A stretch of 64,000 nt of DNA from Rubrivivax sp. (GTDB lineage: Bacteria; Pseudomonadota; Gammaproteobacteria; Burkholderiales; Burkholderiaceae_C): NCBI GenBank assembly GCA_030653385.1, contig JAURZM010000079.1, positions 186,001-250,000 of the forward strand, read 5' to 3'. This document shows positions 17,430 through 26,898 of the stretch, piece by piece; position 1 is the first letter of the stretch, and the number at the start of each line of letters is the position of its first letter. The notes below the pieces were generated by a model, which saw nothing but the letters and a program-made list of their open reading frames with translations, did not search any database and had not been told where the DNA came from. Both the position numbers and the translations under genes were made by a program.

Positions 17430-17760
17430 TGGTGGCCGCGAGCGCCAGCCGCCGCCCGCCAGCACCGCAGTCTGGGGCGGCGAGCAGCACAGGATTCGGG
17501 GCCCGCGCGAAGCGCGTCGTCATCCGACTTGCCGCGGCTGTTTGAGCGCAACGACCGCAGGGAGTGAAGCGAGTTCCGCGGCTGGGCCCTGAATCCGAGC
17601 AGCGCAGCGAAGTCGGCGCAAAGCGCCGACCGCCACAGCCGGCGGTGCTGCCGGGTGGCGGCTGGCGCGGAGGTGCGGTGGTGCAGCGGTGCAGCGGTGG
17701 GGGTCTGGTTACCCTCACCCCAGCCCTCTCCCGCAGGCGGGAGAGGGAGCAAGACAGGCG
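17430..17760. other. Non-coding spacer with inverted repeats
   Basis: 331 bp between the restriction gene and the AAA ATPase. I see no credible gene. The DNA is patterned: CCGACTT at 17524-17530 pairs with AAGTCGG at 17610-17616; CCGCGG occurs on both flanks of the enclosed stretch; short GTGCAGCGG-type units recur near 17680-17700; and a perfect hairpin lies at 17724-17747. It looks like decayed or interspersed repeat material of the sort often found beside exchanged restriction genes. Whether it is repeated elsewhere in the genome cannot be tested here. Confidence 0.6.
17724..17747. repeat. Perfect 10-bp hairpin, REP-like
   Basis: CCCTCTCCCG (17724-17733) and CGGGAGAGGG (17738-17747) are exact reverse complements around the loop CAGG, preceded by CCCTCACCCCAG. 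Units of this CCCTCACCC-CCCTCTCCC type are scattered between genes in many proteobacteria. It lies 13 bp beyond the stop of the AAA ATPase gene on the minus strand and may also help end or stabilise that transcript, though it has no U tract. Confidence 0.6.
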
Positions 17761-18768
17761 CTACTGCATGAACCCGATAGGCGCCCGTCTCGGGTTGCCA
17801 CCCGGCAGGTCGGCCAGTTCGACCGCATCACGCCCGGCCAGCCGCGCGTTGCCGAAGGCCGTCATCCAGGCACGCCGCATCTCGCGCGGGGCCATGCCCG
17901 ACAGGCGTTCGAGCACGGCTTCAGTGGGCACTTCTTCGAAACGTTCGCCCCAGCCGTGTTCGCTGCGCAGCCGCTGGTACAGGCGCAGTGCAATGGCCCG
18001 TGCCGCTGCGGCGTCGGGTGCTTCCACCTGGAACACGTTCATGCGATTCAGGATGGGTTCGGGGATGCAGCGTTCGTCGTTGGCCGTGGCCACCCAGATC
18101 AGCTGGCTGGCGTCGATGGCCACATCGGCAAACTCGTCGGTGAAGGTGCCGGCGGTGTCGTGTTCGAGCAGGCTGTACAGCGCACCCAGCGGGTCGTAGG
18201 CGTGTTCTGCACGCGCCTTGTCGATTTCGTCCACCACCATCACCGGGTTGGCGTAGTTGCCGTCCACCAGCGTCTCGAACACCTTGCCCGGCCTTGCGCC
18301 TTTCCACTGGCTGCTGGCACCCGACAGCACCCAGCCGGCGGTGAGGCTGCTCATGCTGATGAAACCCATGCCGGTGCCCAGCAGCTGCGCCACCTCACGC
18401 GCGAAGTGTGTTTTGCCGATGCCCGGCGGGCCCAGCAGCAGCATGGGCGTGATCTCCAGCGCGTCGCGGCTGTCCTGGCACAGCGCGAGTTGGCGCTTCA
18501 CGTCGTCCAGCACCTCGGCGAAGTTGGGCAGCTCTTCGTACAGGTGCTCCATCGCGGGCAGGCCGCCGGGTTTCACCTGGAAGCGCTCTGCACCCTTTTC
18601 GAGCATGCGCGTGTAGGTGGCGCGCAGGTTGTCATGGTCGCTGGCGGGCAGCTTGTCGAGCCGCTTTTCGACGTCGTCCAGGCGGTAGACGGAGCGCATT
18701 CGAGCGATCGGCAAGCTGCCGCTCAGGGCAGGAAGCGTGGCAGGAAGCAGGCTGCTGTCAGAACGCAT
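17761..18768 (-). CDS. AAA family ATPase, Lon-like ATPase module without protease
   Basis: 335 residues from the ATG at 18768, which has AAGGAGT about 8 nt upstream; longer in-frame versions lack this. Walker A GPPGIGKT is at 113-120, Walker B VMVVDEIDKA near 183, and sensor residues occur in TANDERCIPEPILNRM. The ATPase resembles the AAA module of Lon, but the protein ends about 30 residues after the last helical part, so no Ser-Lys protease domain is present. Family members of this kind are poorly described; a remodelling role is only a guess. A 19-bp-period tandem repeat lies 126-160 bp upstream. Confidence 0.78.
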   Translation of the reverse strand: MRSDSSLLPATLPALSGSLPIARMRSVYRLDDVEKRLDKLPASDHDNLRATYTRMLEKGAERFQVKPGGLPAMEHLYEELPNFAEVLDDVKRQLALCQDSRDALEITPMLLLGPPGIGKTHFAREVAQLLGTGMGFISMSSLTAGWVLSGASSQWKGARPGKVFETLVDGNYANPVMVVDEIDKARAEHAYDPLGALYSLLEHDTAGTFTDEFADVAIDASQLIWVATANDERCIPEPILNRMNVFQVEAPDAAAARAIALRLYQRLRSEHGWGERFEEVPTEAVLERLSGMAPREMRRAWMTAFGNARLAGRDAVELADLPGGNPRRAPIGFMQ

Positions 18769-18893
18769 GCGAGGACTCCTTGGCCGAAGGCTGGGCGGCA
18801 ACTTCAGTAGGTCACAAGAGTGCCACACCCCGCGCGCAGAACAAAGCCGTGGGGGCACCGCAATTCGGGGGAAGCAAGTGCAGGGCCGTGTTG

Positions 18894-18928
18894 CGCATCA
18901 CACGCCGTGTGTCGCATCACACACCGTG
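18894..18928. repeat. Tandem 16-bp repeat upstream of the AAA ATPase gene
   Basis: CGCATCACACGCCGTG (18894-18909) and CGCATCACACACCGTG (18913-18928) differ at one base and are 19 bp apart. The second copy covers the last codons of the dienelactone hydrolase gene. It could be an operator for the AAA ATPase gene, which begins 126 bp further on, or chance duplication. Confidence 0.35.
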
Positions 18929-19618
18929 CAGCGTGTGCGCCAGAAAGCTGAGCGAACGGCCCAGCGCCAGCGCCGCGTTGCCCGCGTGGTACGAAGGCCG
19001 CGCCCAGCAGTTGAAGCCGTGCATCGCATTTGGGTAGACAAACATCTCGCTGCCCGCCGTCTGCACTGCCTGCCGCACCTGGTCGACGGCACTCAGCGGG
19101 ATGTGGTCGTCACGTTCAGCGTAATGGAACTGCACCGGGCAGCGGATGGCGGCAGCGCGGTCCAGCTGGCCCTGGATGCCACCGCCGTAGTAGGCCACCG
19201 CGGCATCGACATCGGTCGTGGCCGCGGTCAGGTAAGCCAGGCGGCCGCCCATGCAGTAGCCCAGCGTGCCGACACGGCCCGTGACCTCGGGCCGTTTGCG
19301 CAGGGCCGGCACGGCAGCGGCGATGTCGGCCAGCGCGTCGGCGCCGGTGTAGCCCTGCATCAAGGCCATGGCACGGTCGCGGTCGGCACCAGCGTAGCCC
19401 AGTTCCACGCGCGGCGCCTGGCGCCAGAAGGTGTCGGGCGCCAGCACCACGAAGCCGGCCAGCGCGTACTGCTCGGCCACCGCGCGGATGTGTTCGTTGA
19501 CGCCGAAGATCTCTTGCCACAGCAGCAGGCCCGGTCCGCTGCCACCGGGTGGCAGTGCCAGGTAGCCGGCAAAACCGGGCGCGATGTGAATCCACTGGGT
19601 GTGGCTGGGCTGGCTCAT
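18917..19618 (-). CDS. Dienelactone hydrolase family protein
   Basis: 233 residues of alpha/beta-hydrolase fold. The catalytic triad of this family is visible: Cys122 in GYCMGG, an Asp in AERDDHIP (about 172) and a His in AMHGF (about 203); Glu36 in LLWQEIFGVN matches the conserved glutamate that tunes the cysteine nucleophile. The ATG at 19618 has GGAG about 10 nt upstream and is preferred to a TTG at 19642. It is cytoplasmic. The family hydrolyses dienelactone in chloroaromatic degradation, but most genomic copies, including this one without aromatic-degradation neighbours, have unknown substrates. It starts 21 bp after ruvC on the same strand. Confidence 0.88.
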   Translation of the reverse strand: MSQPSHTQWIHIAPGFAGYLALPPGGSGPGLLLWQEIFGVNEHIRAVAEQYALAGFVVLAPDTFWRQAPRVELGYAGADRDRAMALMQGYTGADALADIAAAVPALRKRPEVTGRVGTLGYCMGGRLAYLTAATTDVDAAVAYYGGGIQGQLDRAAAIRCPVQFHYAERDDHIPLSAVDQVRQAVQTAGSEMFVYPNAMHGFNCWARPSYHAGNAALALGRSLSFLAHTLHGV

Positions 19619-19638
19619 GGTGATCGACTCCGGGGTGG

Positions 19639-20187
19639 TCAATACGTTCTGCCTTTGCGGTACTGGGCGTGCTGCTTGCGGTCCAGTGTCGTTGACACGG
19701 CCAGTGCCGCAAAAGAAGCCCCGGCATGGGCATGTGAAATGGCCAGGCCCAGCGCGTCGGCCGCGTCCTTGCCCGGCAGGCTGGGCAGCTTGAGCAGGCG
19801 CTTGACCATCTCCTGCACCTGCGCCTTGGTGGCCAGGCCGTGGCCGACGATGGCCTTTTTCATCTGCAGCGCGGTGTACTCGGCCACCGGCAGGCCGCCG
19901 CTGACCAGCGCCGCCAGCGCCGCGCCGCGCGCCTGGCCCAGCAGCAGCGTGCTCTGCGGGTTGACGTTGACAAACACGATCTCGGCGCAGGCGCAGTCGG
20001 GGCGGTAACGCTGCACCACTTCCTGCACACCTTCGAAGATGATCTTCAGGCGGCCCGGCAAGTCACCACGCGGCGCCTCCAGCGTGCTGATGGTGCCGCT
20101 GGCCACATAGGCCAGGCGCTGGCCCTGGGCTTCGATGACACCGAAGCCGGTGCGCTGCAGGCCGGGGTCGATGCCGAGGATCAGCAT
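19639..20187 (-). CDS. ruvC: Crossover junction endodeoxyribonuclease RuvC
   Basis: 182 residues, normal for RuvC. The protein begins MLILGIDPG with the metal-binding Asp7; the conserved Glu is in CAEIVFVN (about 66) and the two C-terminal aspartates are in [11 protein letters not shown] (about 137-144). RuvC resolves Holliday junctions together with RuvAB. The start is the ATG at 20187, with GAAGG about 9 nt upstream; the open frame extends further but has no family match there. ruvA and ruvB are not adjacent. The gene lies 13 bp after the CdsA-like gene. Confidence 0.95.
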   Translation of the reverse strand: MLILGIDPGLQRTGFGVIEAQGQRLAYVASGTISTLEAPRGDLPGRLKIIFEGVQEVVQRYRPDCACAEIVFVNVNPQSTLLLGQARGAALAALVSGGLPVAEYTALQMKKAIVGHGLATKAQVQEMVKRLLKLPSLPGKDAADALGLAISHAHAGASFAALAVSTTLDRKQHAQYRKGRTY

Positions 20188-20200
20188 GCCGCGACCTTCT

Positions 20201-21178
20201 TCATGTGAAGTACCAGCGCACGCTGTGGAAGAACACCGGCGCCGCAAAACACAGCGGCGCCACACGGTCCAGCAAACCCACCGCGCCGGTGACCGAACTG
20301 CGGTTGCCCCAGTAGCGCACACCGGCGTCTTTCTTCAATGCCCGCATCACCAGTTCACCCAGGTTGCCGCAGCCGCCGGCCAACGCGGCCATGGCAGCCG
20401 AGCGCAGCGGGTCGACGGGGGTGATCCAGAACAGCAGCGCGCCCACGGCTGCGGCGGCCAGCACACCCAGTCCAAATGCCCGGTAGGAAAAGCTGCGGTC
20501 GATCTGCCGTGCCACCGGCCGCCGACGCAATTTGCGGCTGGCCAGTTCCTGCACGATCTGCGCGGCTGCGGTGGCCATCACCAGCAGGAAGAGCAGGAAG
20601 GCACCGCGGCCGGCGTAACGCGGCAGGTCCAGCAACAGCAGAGCCGGCGCATGGCTCAGGCCGTAGACACAGACCATGATGCCCCACTGGATCTTGGCGT
20701 TGCGCTCCAGGAAACGTTCGGGGTCACCGGCCAGCGCACTGGCCACCGGAATGGCCAGGAACACGTAGACCGGAACGAACACCGTGAACAGGTCGAAGGC
20801 CCGCACACCCACCAGCAGGTACTGCAGCGGCAGTGCGGCAAAAAACGCCAGCAGCAGGCTGCGGTGGTCGCCGCGGCGGGTGCGCACCAGCGTGATGAAC
20901 TCACGCAGCGCCAGGAAGGAAAACAGGCCGAAGGCCAGCGTCGCGCCGACGGGCCCGCTCATCCAGGCCAGCCAGAAGACCACGGCGCCGATCCACACCG
21001 CGCGCAGGTCGCGCTGGATGCGTTCGTGGCGCTCGCGCCGGGCTTCGTTACCTTCGCGCATGGTGTACCAGGCCACCGCCACCGAAGCCGCCAGCAGCAG
21101 GCCGAACAGCGTGACAAAGAGCAGCGCCACCTGGCTGTCCACCGACCAGTCGCGCAGCGGATGCAGGTTGATGTTCAT
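20201..21178 (-). CDS. Phosphatidate cytidylyltransferase (CdsA-like)
   Basis: 325 residues with about eight hydrophobic segments. The C-terminal part ([20 protein letters not shown], then [11 protein letters not shown]) is a degenerate form of the CDP-diacylglycerol synthase signature. The enzyme family makes CDP-diacylglycerol from phosphatidate and CTP in the inner membrane. Its start overlaps the stop of the PlsC-type acyltransferase gene by ATGA, so two successive steps of phospholipid precursor synthesis are coupled. This acyltransferase-CdsA pairing often denotes a second, non-essential cdsA copy, so it may not be the housekeeping enzyme. Confidence 0.85.
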   Translation of the reverse strand: MNINLHPLRDWSVDSQVALLFVTLFGLLLAASVAVAWYTMREGNEARRERHERIQRDLRAVWIGAVVFWLAWMSGPVGATLAFGLFSFLALREFITLVRTRRGDHRSLLLAFFAALPLQYLLVGVRAFDLFTVFVPVYVFLAIPVASALAGDPERFLERNAKIQWGIMVCVYGLSHAPALLLLDLPRYAGRGAFLLFLLVMATAAAQIVQELASRKLRRRPVARQIDRSFSYRAFGLGVLAAAAVGALLFWITPVDPLRSAAMAALAGGCGNLGELVMRALKKDAGVRYWGNRSSVTGAVGLLDRVAPLCFAAPVFFHSVRWYFT

Positions 21179-21795
21179 GCGCGGCGCGGCCTTGCCGCCA
21201 GCACGGCCGCGCGGGCGCGGTCCAGGAAGGCCCGTTTGTCTTCACCCGGCTGCAACAGCAGCGGTTCACCGAAGGTCACCGTGCACAGGATGGGCACCGG
21301 CACGACCTCACCCTTGGGCATGACGCGCTGCACGTTGTCGATCCAGGCCGGAATCAGTTGCACCGCCGGAAATTGTTCGGCCAGGTGGAAGATGCCACTC
21401 TTGAAGGGCTGCGGTTCTTCCTTGTAGCTGCGCGTGCCTTCCGGGAAGATGACCAGCGAATCGCCGCCCGCCAGCGCCTGCACCAGCGGCTCCAGCGGGT
21501 CCTGGTCGTCCACACGCGTGCGGCTCACGTACACGGCGTTGAACACTGCGGTTGTCAGCCACTGCTTGAAGGGCGACGAGGTCCAGTAGTCACGCGCCGC
21601 GATGGGCCGTGTGCGCACCCGCAGTTCACGCGGCAACGCGGCCCAGATCAGCACCCAGTCCAGGTGGCTCTGGTGGTTGGCGAAGTAGATGCGCTGCTCG
21701 GCCTTGGGCGGGCAGCCTTTCCAGTGGCCCTGCGCGCCCGTGATCAGGCGCGCGATGAAGGCCAGCAGCAGGCCCATGAGATCGGCACGCGACAT
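21175..21795 (-). CDS. 1-acyl-sn-glycerol-3-phosphate acyltransferase (PlsC family)
   Basis: 206 residues. The acyltransferase HX4D motif is NHQSHLDW (about residues 41-48), and FPEGTRS (about 119-125) is the substrate-binding block of PlsC enzymes. A hydrophobic N-terminus suggests inner-membrane association. It acylates lysophosphatidate or a related lysophospholipid. It is coupled by a 4-bp overlap to the CdsA-like gene and is probably the first gene of an operon that continues into ruvC. Confidence 0.88.
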   Translation of the reverse strand: MSRADLMGLLLAFIARLITGAQGHWKGCPPKAEQRIYFANHQSHLDWVLIWAALPRELRVRTRPIAARDYWTSSPFKQWLTTAVFNAVYVSRTRVDDQDPLEPLVQALAGGDSLVIFPEGTRSYKEEPQPFKSGIFHLAEQFPAVQLIPAWIDNVQRVMPKGEVVPVPILCTVTFGEPLLLQPGEDKRAFLDRARAAVLAARPRRA

Positions 21796-21840
21796 GGGCG
21801 GGGATGCTAGCGCGGGCCGGCGTTCAGCCCGCAGGCACCG

Positions 21841-23451
21841 TCAGTGGCGGAAATGGCGGGTCCCGGTGAACACCATCGAAATGCCGCGCTCGTCGGCTGC
21901 GGCAATCACCTCGTCGTCGCGCATGCTGCCACCGGGCTGGATGACACAGCCCGCGCCTTCGTCGATGACCACGTCCAGGCCATCGCGGAAGGGGAAAAAG
22001 GCGTCGCTGGCCACGGCAGAGCCTGCCAGCGACAACCCCGCATTGCCGGCCTTGATGCGTGCAATGCGCGCGCTGTCGATGCGACTCATCTGGCCCGCGC
22101 CCACGCCCAGCGTCATGCCGTCGGCGCAGAAGACGATGGCATTGCTCTTCACGAACTTGGCCACCTTCCAGGCAAACAGCAGGTCTTGCAGCTGTTTGTC
22201 GGTGGGTGCGAGCTTGCTGACCACACGCAACTCGCTGGCGGCGACGTTTTTGATGTCGGGGGTCTGCAGCAGCATGCCGCCCCCCACACGCTTGTAGTCA
22301 AGCGTGTGTTGTTGAGACTCCCGTTTGAAGTCCAGCACATTGGCCACCGTGCCCAGGGGCACTTCCAGCACACGCACGTTCTGCTTGGGTGCCAGCACGG
22401 CGCGCGCTTCGGGTGTGACCTGCGGCGCGATCAGCACCTCGACAAACTGCTTGTTGTCGCCGATGCGGCGCGCGGTGTCTTCGTCCAGCGGCCGGTTGAA
22501 GGCCAGGATGCCGCCGAAGGCCGACGTGGGATCCGTTGTCCAGGCCTTGCCATAGGCCTCGGCCAGCGTGGCACCCACCGCGACGCCGCAGGGGTTGGCG
22601 TGTTTGACGATCACGCAGGCCGGTGCGTCGAAGGTCTTCACACACTCCCAGGCCGCATCGGCATCGGCGATGTTGTTGTACGACAGCGCCTTGCCCTGCA
22701 GCTGCACCCAGCCCGCCAGCGTGCCCGCCGGTGGTGTGGCTTCGCGGTAGAACGCCGCGCTCTGGTGCGGGTTTTCGCCGTAACGCATGTCCTGCGTCTT
22801 GCTCAGTTGCAGGCTGTAGACGGCGGGGTAAGGTTCACGCGCCGGCACCGCCGCGCCCGCGTCTTCTGCGCCGGCCTGCAGCGCGCCCAGGTAATTGCTG
22901 ATCATGCCGTCGTAGGCCGCGGTGTGCGCAAACACCTTCTTGGCCAGCAGGAACTTGGTGCTGCGCTGCAGGCCCGTGGTGCGCAGTTCGTCCAGCACGG
23001 TGGCGTAGTCGGCGGGTTCGATGACCACCGCCACGTCGGCCCAGTTCTTGGCCGCGGCGCGCAGCATGGCCGGGCCGCCGATGTCGATGTTTTCGATGGC
23101 GTCGTCCAGCGTGCAGTCGGCACGGGCCGTGGCCTTGGCAAAGGGGTAGAGGTTGACGATCAGCAGGTCGATGGTGCCGATGCCGTGGTCCTGCAGCGCC
23201 TGCATGTGCTCGGGCAGGTCGCGCCGCGCCAGCAGGCCGCCGTGGATGCGCGGGTGCAGCGTTTTCACGCGGCCGTCCAGCATCTCGGGGAAGCCCGTGA
23301 TCTCGGCCACCTCGGTGACCGGCAGGCCGGCGTCGGCCAGCAGGCGCGCCGTGCCGCCGGTGGACAGCAGGCGCACGTCCAGCGCAATCAGTTCACGGGC
23401 AAATTCGACGATGCCGGTTTTGTCGGACACCGAAAGCAGTGCGGTCTTCAT
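21841..23451 (-). CDS. purH: Bifunctional AICAR transformylase/IMP cyclohydrolase
   Basis: 536 residues, the family size. The N-terminal half, starting [18 protein letters not shown], is the IMP cyclohydrolase (MGS-like) domain; the C-terminal half has AICAR transformylase blocks such as [14 protein letters not shown] and ends near [18 protein letters not shown]. It catalyses the last two steps of purine synthesis to IMP. The ATG at 23451 overlaps the fis stop by 4 bp (ATGA), so purH is translated from the dusB-fis transcript, a betaproteobacterial arrangement. Confidence 0.97.
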   Translation of the reverse strand: MKTALLSVSDKTGIVEFARELIALDVRLLSTGGTARLLADAGLPVTEVAEITGFPEMLDGRVKTLHPRIHGGLLARRDLPEHMQALQDHGIGTIDLLIVNLYPFAKATARADCTLDDAIENIDIGGPAMLRAAAKNWADVAVVIEPADYATVLDELRTTGLQRSTKFLLAKKVFAHTAAYDGMISNYLGALQAGAEDAGAAVPAREPYPAVYSLQLSKTQDMRYGENPHQSAAFYREATPPAGTLAGWVQLQGKALSYNNIADADAAWECVKTFDAPACVIVKHANPCGVAVGATLAEAYGKAWTTDPTSAFGGILAFNRPLDEDTARRIGDNKQFVEVLIAPQVTPEARAVLAPKQNVRVLEVPLGTVANVLDFKRESQQHTLDYKRVGGGMLLQTPDIKNVAASELRVVSKLAPTDKQLQDLLFAWKVAKFVKSNAIVFCADGMTLGVGAGQMSRIDSARIARIKAGNAGLSLAGSAVASDAFFPFRDGLDVVIDEGAGCVIQPGGSMRDDEVIAAADERGISMVFTGTRHFRH

Positions 23452-23684
23452 TTGATGAGCTTGTGGTCCAGCAGCTTGCGCCGCAGCGTGTTGCGGTTGA
23501 TGCCCAGCCAGTCGGCGGCCTTGCTCTGGTTGCCTTGTGCCTGGCGCAGCACGACGTCGAGCAAGGGCCGCTCTGCGGCGCCCAGGAACAGCTCGTGCAG
23601 CGCACTGGGCTCGGCGCCACGCAGGTCCTTGAAGTACTGCTCGACGCTGCTGCGCACGCAGTCGTCGATCGCCTTCTTGCTCAT
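23448..23684 (-). CDS. fis: DNA-binding protein Fis
   Basis: 78 residues, somewhat shorter than E. coli Fis (98). The C-terminal helix-turn-helix is [20 protein letters not shown], as in Fis and the NtrC C-terminus. The start ATG at 23684 overlaps the dusB stop (ATGA) and the gene's own stop overlaps purH. Fis is a nucleoid protein that activates stable-RNA promoters and shapes DNA. The dusB-fis pair is conserved across proteobacteria, which supports the call strongly. Confidence 0.93.
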   Translation of the reverse strand: MSKKAIDDCVRSSVEQYFKDLRGAEPSALHELFLGAAERPLLDVVLRQAQGNQSKAADWLGINRNTLRRKLLDHKLIK

Positions 23685-24721
23685 GCCACCAACTTCTGCA
23701 GTTCGTCGTTGGCAGCCACGCGTGTGTCGGGCAGCAAGGTGTGGCGATCGGCCAGCGCATCGAAGAAGTCGGTCACCGCGTCCACTTGCGCGCGGCACTG
23801 TTCGATCAGGTTCATGCGGTCACGGAAGGCGTCGCCACCTGGCAGCGCCTTCACCGCCCAGCCGATGTGCTTTCGTGCGCTGCGCAGGCCGGTGTATTCA
23901 CCGTAGAGCGCATAGTGATCGTGCAGGTGCTCGGTCAGCCAGCCTTGCACTTCGCGCACCGTGGGCGGCGCCATCAGCGTGCCGTGGGCCAGGAAGTGCG
24001 CCACCTCGCGGAAGATCCACGGCCGGCCTTGTGCCGCGCGGCCGATCATCACGGCGTCGGCGCCGGTGTGCTGGAGCACCTCGCGCGCACGCTGAGGGCT
24101 GTTGATGTCGCCATTGGCCACCACCGGGATCTTCAGCGCGGCCTTCACCGCGGCCACGGTGTTGTGTTCCGCGAATCCGCCGTACCCCTGTTCACGTGTG
24201 CGCCCGTGCACGGTGACCATGGCCACGCCGGCCTCTTGCGCGGCCAGCGCCAGGCGCAAGGCATTGCGTTCGTCTGCACGCCAGCCGCTGCGCATCTTCA
24301 AGGTCACCGGCACACCCCGCGGTGCGCAGGCCGCAACCACGGCTTCGACGATGGCCAGCGCCAGCGGCTCGTTCTGCATCAATGCAGACCCGGCCCAGAC
24401 CTTGCACACCTTCTTGGCCGGGCAGCCCATGTTGATGTCGATGATCTGCGCACCGCGGTCGATGTTGTGGCGTGCAGCATCGGCCATCTCGGCCGGGTCG
24501 ACACCCGCGATCTGCACCGCGATGGGGGCGGGTTCGCCGCGGTGGTCGGCACGGCGGCTGGTTTTCAGCGAATCCCACAGCTCGCGCCGGCTGGTCACCA
24601 TTTCGCTGACCGCGTAACCCGCACCCAGGCGCTTGCACAGCATGCGAAAAGGCCTGTCGGTGACCCCAGCCATGGGCGCCACGAACAGCGGGTTCGGCAG
24701 TTTGAAGGCGCCGATGTGCAT
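23681..24721 (-). CDS. dusB: tRNA-dihydrouridine synthase B
   Basis: 346 residues. The FMN barrel starts with [19 protein letters not shown]; the catalytic cysteine is in NMGCPAKKV (about residue 102), and [15 protein letters not shown] and [17 protein letters not shown] are typical Dus segments. It reduces uridine to dihydrouridine in the tRNA D-loop. It is the first gene of dusB-fis-purH and has a good promoter 40-67 bp upstream. Confidence 0.96.
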   Translation of the reverse strand: MHIGAFKLPNPLFVAPMAGVTDRPFRMLCKRLGAGYAVSEMVTSRRELWDSLKTSRRADHRGEPAPIAVQIAGVDPAEMADAARHNIDRGAQIIDINMGCPAKKVCKVWAGSALMQNEPLALAIVEAVVAACAPRGVPVTLKMRSGWRADERNALRLALAAQEAGVAMVTVHGRTREQGYGGFAEHNTVAAVKAALKIPVVANGDINSPQRAREVLQHTGADAVMIGRAAQGRPWIFREVAHFLAHGTLMAPPTVREVQGWLTEHLHDHYALYGEYTGLRSARKHIGWAVKALPGGDAFRDRMNLIEQCRAQVDAVTDFFDALADRHTLLPDTRVAANDELQKLVA

Positions 24722-24760
24722 GGCGGAGGGGTCGGTCCAGGTGCTGAAAAAAGAGGCGCG

Positions 24761-24788
24761 AGTATAGCGGGCTGCACAACGGGGTGAA
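24761..24788 (-). promoter_or_regulatory. Sigma70-type promoter of dusB-fis-purH
   Basis: On the minus strand TTCACC (24788-24783) and TATACT (24766-24761) are separated by 16 bp, about 40 bp before the dusB start. The -10 hexamer matches TATAAT at five of six positions. Confidence 0.6.
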
Positions 24789-24856
24789 CACCTGCAGATC
24801 CTGTCAGCTTCGGCCTACAGGGGGTGTCGCTGCCGTGGACATAATCCAGCGAAACG

Positions 24857-25348
24857 ATGGAAGCCTGGTTGCATTCGCTCCTGGCCGCGTTGGCCCTGCC
24901 AGAGTACGGGCTGTCGACGGTCTTCGTGGTCTCGATGATCTCGGCCACGCTGCTGCCCATGGCCAGCGTGCCGGTGGTCTTTGGCCTGGTCAAGCTGGAC
25001 CCGAGCTTGTTCTGGCCCGCCATCGTGGTGGCCACCGCCGGCAACACCGCAGGCGGCGTGATTTCCTATTGGATGGGACTGGGCGCCGAAAAGGCCTACG
25101 AAAAGGTCGTCAGCCGCAAGCCCATGGAGGCCCGCGCGCTCGAGTGGGCCAAGCGGTGGGGGCCACCGGCTTGCCTGCTGTCGTGGCTGCCCTTCGTGGG
25201 CGACCCCTTGTGTGCCGTGGCTGGCTGGCTGCGGCTGCCCTTCTGGCCCTGCGTCTTCTACATGGCGGTGGGCAAGTTCCTGCGTTATCTGGTCTATGTC
25301 GGAGGGGCGATGTGGTTCATGCCCGGCGCGCTGCAACTCGGTCCTTGA
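24857..25348 (+). CDS. YqaA family membrane protein (SNARE-associated/VTT-like)
   Basis: 163 residues with about four hydrophobic segments. The pattern GNTAGGVISYWMG and the later LLSWLPFVGDPLCAVAGWLR fits YqaA-type proteins, small relatives of the DedA/VTT family. It sits in the inner membrane; YqaA function is not established, DedA relatives being linked to lipid and membrane homeostasis. The gene diverges from dusB, and the M32 carboxypeptidase follows 40 bp downstream. Confidence 0.85.
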   Translation: MEAWLHSLLAALALPEYGLSTVFVVSMISATLLPMASVPVVFGLVKLDPSLFWPAIVVATAGNTAGGVISYWMGLGAEKAYEKVVSRKPMEARALEWAKRWGPPACLLSWLPFVGDPLCAVAGWLRLPFWPCVFYMAVGKFLRYLVYVGGAMWFMPGALQLGP

Positions 25349-25388
25349 GCCCACACAATGTGGGTTTGACCACCTCTCAGCCCTCACC

Positions 25389-26882
25389 ATGAGCACTGCC
25401 ACCCCCAGCTACGACGAACTGGCCAGCACCTGGACCCGCATGCACCACCTCGGGCATCTGCAATCCATTGCCGGCTGGGACCAGGCGGCCAATATGCCAC
25501 CCAAGGGCAATGAAGCCCGCGCCGCCGCGCTGGCAGAAATGGCCGCGCTGCTGCACCGCATGCGCACCGACGCTGCGCTGCCGGTGCAGTTGCAGCGTGC
25601 GGAACAAGAGCCGCTGTCGGACATGCAGCGGGCCAACCTGCGCGAGATGCACCGCCAGTGGCGTGCGTCGAACGCGCTGCCCGAGTCGCTGGTGCAGCGC
25701 CAGCAGATGGCCACTTCACGCTGCGAACACGCCTGGCGCACACAACGTCCGGCCAACGACTGGAAGGGTTTTGTCGAGAACTTCCGCCCCGTGCTGGCCG
25801 TGGCCCGCGAAGAAGCCGAGCTGCTGTCGCAGTTGAACGGCGTGCGCAAGTACGACGCGATGATGGACCGCTTCGAACCCGGCATGACCTGCGCACAGGT
25901 CGACCGCGTGTTTGGCGACGTGCGGCAGTGGCTGCCGGGTTTGATCCAGCAGGTCACCGAACGCCAGGCGCGTGGAACCGTGATCGCGCCGGTCGGGCCG
26001 TTCGACCTGAAGGCCCAGCGCGACCTGTGCGAACAGGTCATGCGGCTGCTGGGTTTCGACTTCGAGGCCGGCCGCCTGGACGTGAGCACACACCCCTTCT
26101 GCGGCGGTGTGCCCGAAGACGTGCGCATGACCACACGTTTCCGCGAAGACGACTTCCTGGGCAGCCTGATGGGCACGGTGCACGAAACCGGCCACGGCCG
26201 CTACGAACAGAACCTGCCGCGTGACTGGCTGGGCCAGCCGGTGGCCAACGCGCGCAGCATGGCGCTGCACGAAAGCCAGAGCCTGAGCTTCGAGATGCAA
26301 CTGGGCAGCCACCCGGGTTTCGTGGGTCAGATCGCGCCGCTGGTGCAGAAGGCCTTCGGCGCGCAGCCGGCCTTCGAAACCCACAACCTGCACCGCCTGA
26401 TGACACGCGTGAAGCCAGGTTTCATCCGCGTCGATGCCGACGAGGTGACCTACCCCGCGCACATCATCCTGCGCTACGAAATCGAAAAGCCGCTGATCGA
26501 AGGCGAGATCGAGGCCGAGGACATTCCGGCCTTGTGGGACGCCAAGGTGATGGAACTGCTGGGCCTGGACACGCGCGGCAACTTCAGCAACGGCCCGCTG
26601 CAGGACGTGCACTGGCCCGAAGCGCTGTTCGGCTATTTCCCCTGTTACTCGCTGGGCGCGATGTACGCCGCCCAGTGGTTTGCCGCGATGCGCCGTGCCA
26701 TGCCCGACCTGGACACCCGCATCGACGCCGGTGAACTGAATGTGGTCTTCGACTGGCTGCAGCAGAACATCTGGACCCAGGCCAGCCGCTGGACCACCGA
26801 CGAACTGGCCCTGCGCGCCAGCGGCGAAACGCTGAACCCGGCGCACTTCAGGCGCCACCTGGAATCGCGTTACCTGGCCTGA
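25389..26882 (+). CDS. Carboxypeptidase M32 (thermostable carboxypeptidase 1 family)
   Basis: 497 residues, the normal M32 length. The zinc motif HETGH lies at about 265-269 in GTVHETGHGRYEQ, and the family blocks ARSMALHESQSLSFE and DEVTYPAHIILRYEIEK follow. It is cytoplasmic and removes C-terminal amino acids. The start ATG at 25389 gives the standard N-terminus (SYDELASTWTRMHHLGHLQSI); the open frame extends upstream through the previous gene but without family similarity. It ends 16 bp from the convergent hypothetical gene. Confidence 0.95.
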   Translation: MSTATPSYDELASTWTRMHHLGHLQSIAGWDQAANMPPKGNEARAAALAEMAALLHRMRTDAALPVQLQRAEQEPLSDMQRANLREMHRQWRASNALPESLVQRQQMATSRCEHAWRTQRPANDWKGFVENFRPVLAVAREEAELLSQLNGVRKYDAMMDRFEPGMTCAQVDRVFGDVRQWLPGLIQQVTERQARGTVIAPVGPFDLKAQRDLCEQVMRLLGFDFEAGRLDVSTHPFCGGVPEDVRMTTRFREDDFLGSLMGTVHETGHGRYEQNLPRDWLGQPVANARSMALHESQSLSFEMQLGSHPGFVGQIAPLVQKAFGAQPAFETHNLHRLMTRVKPGFIRVDADEVTYPAHIILRYEIEKPLIEGEIEAEDIPALWDAKVMELLGLDTRGNFSNGPLQDVHWPEALFGYFPCYSLGAMYAAQWFAAMRRAMPDLDTRIDAGELNVVFDWLQQNIWTQASRWTTDELALRASGETLNPAHFRRHLESRYLA

Positions 26883-26898
26883 ACGGCAGCGACGGCCT

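Noticed and set aside
21844-24105. 753-codon plus-strand frame opposite purH, fis and dusB
   Set aside because: Three strongly supported genes lie on the other strand; the frame has no recognisable domain.
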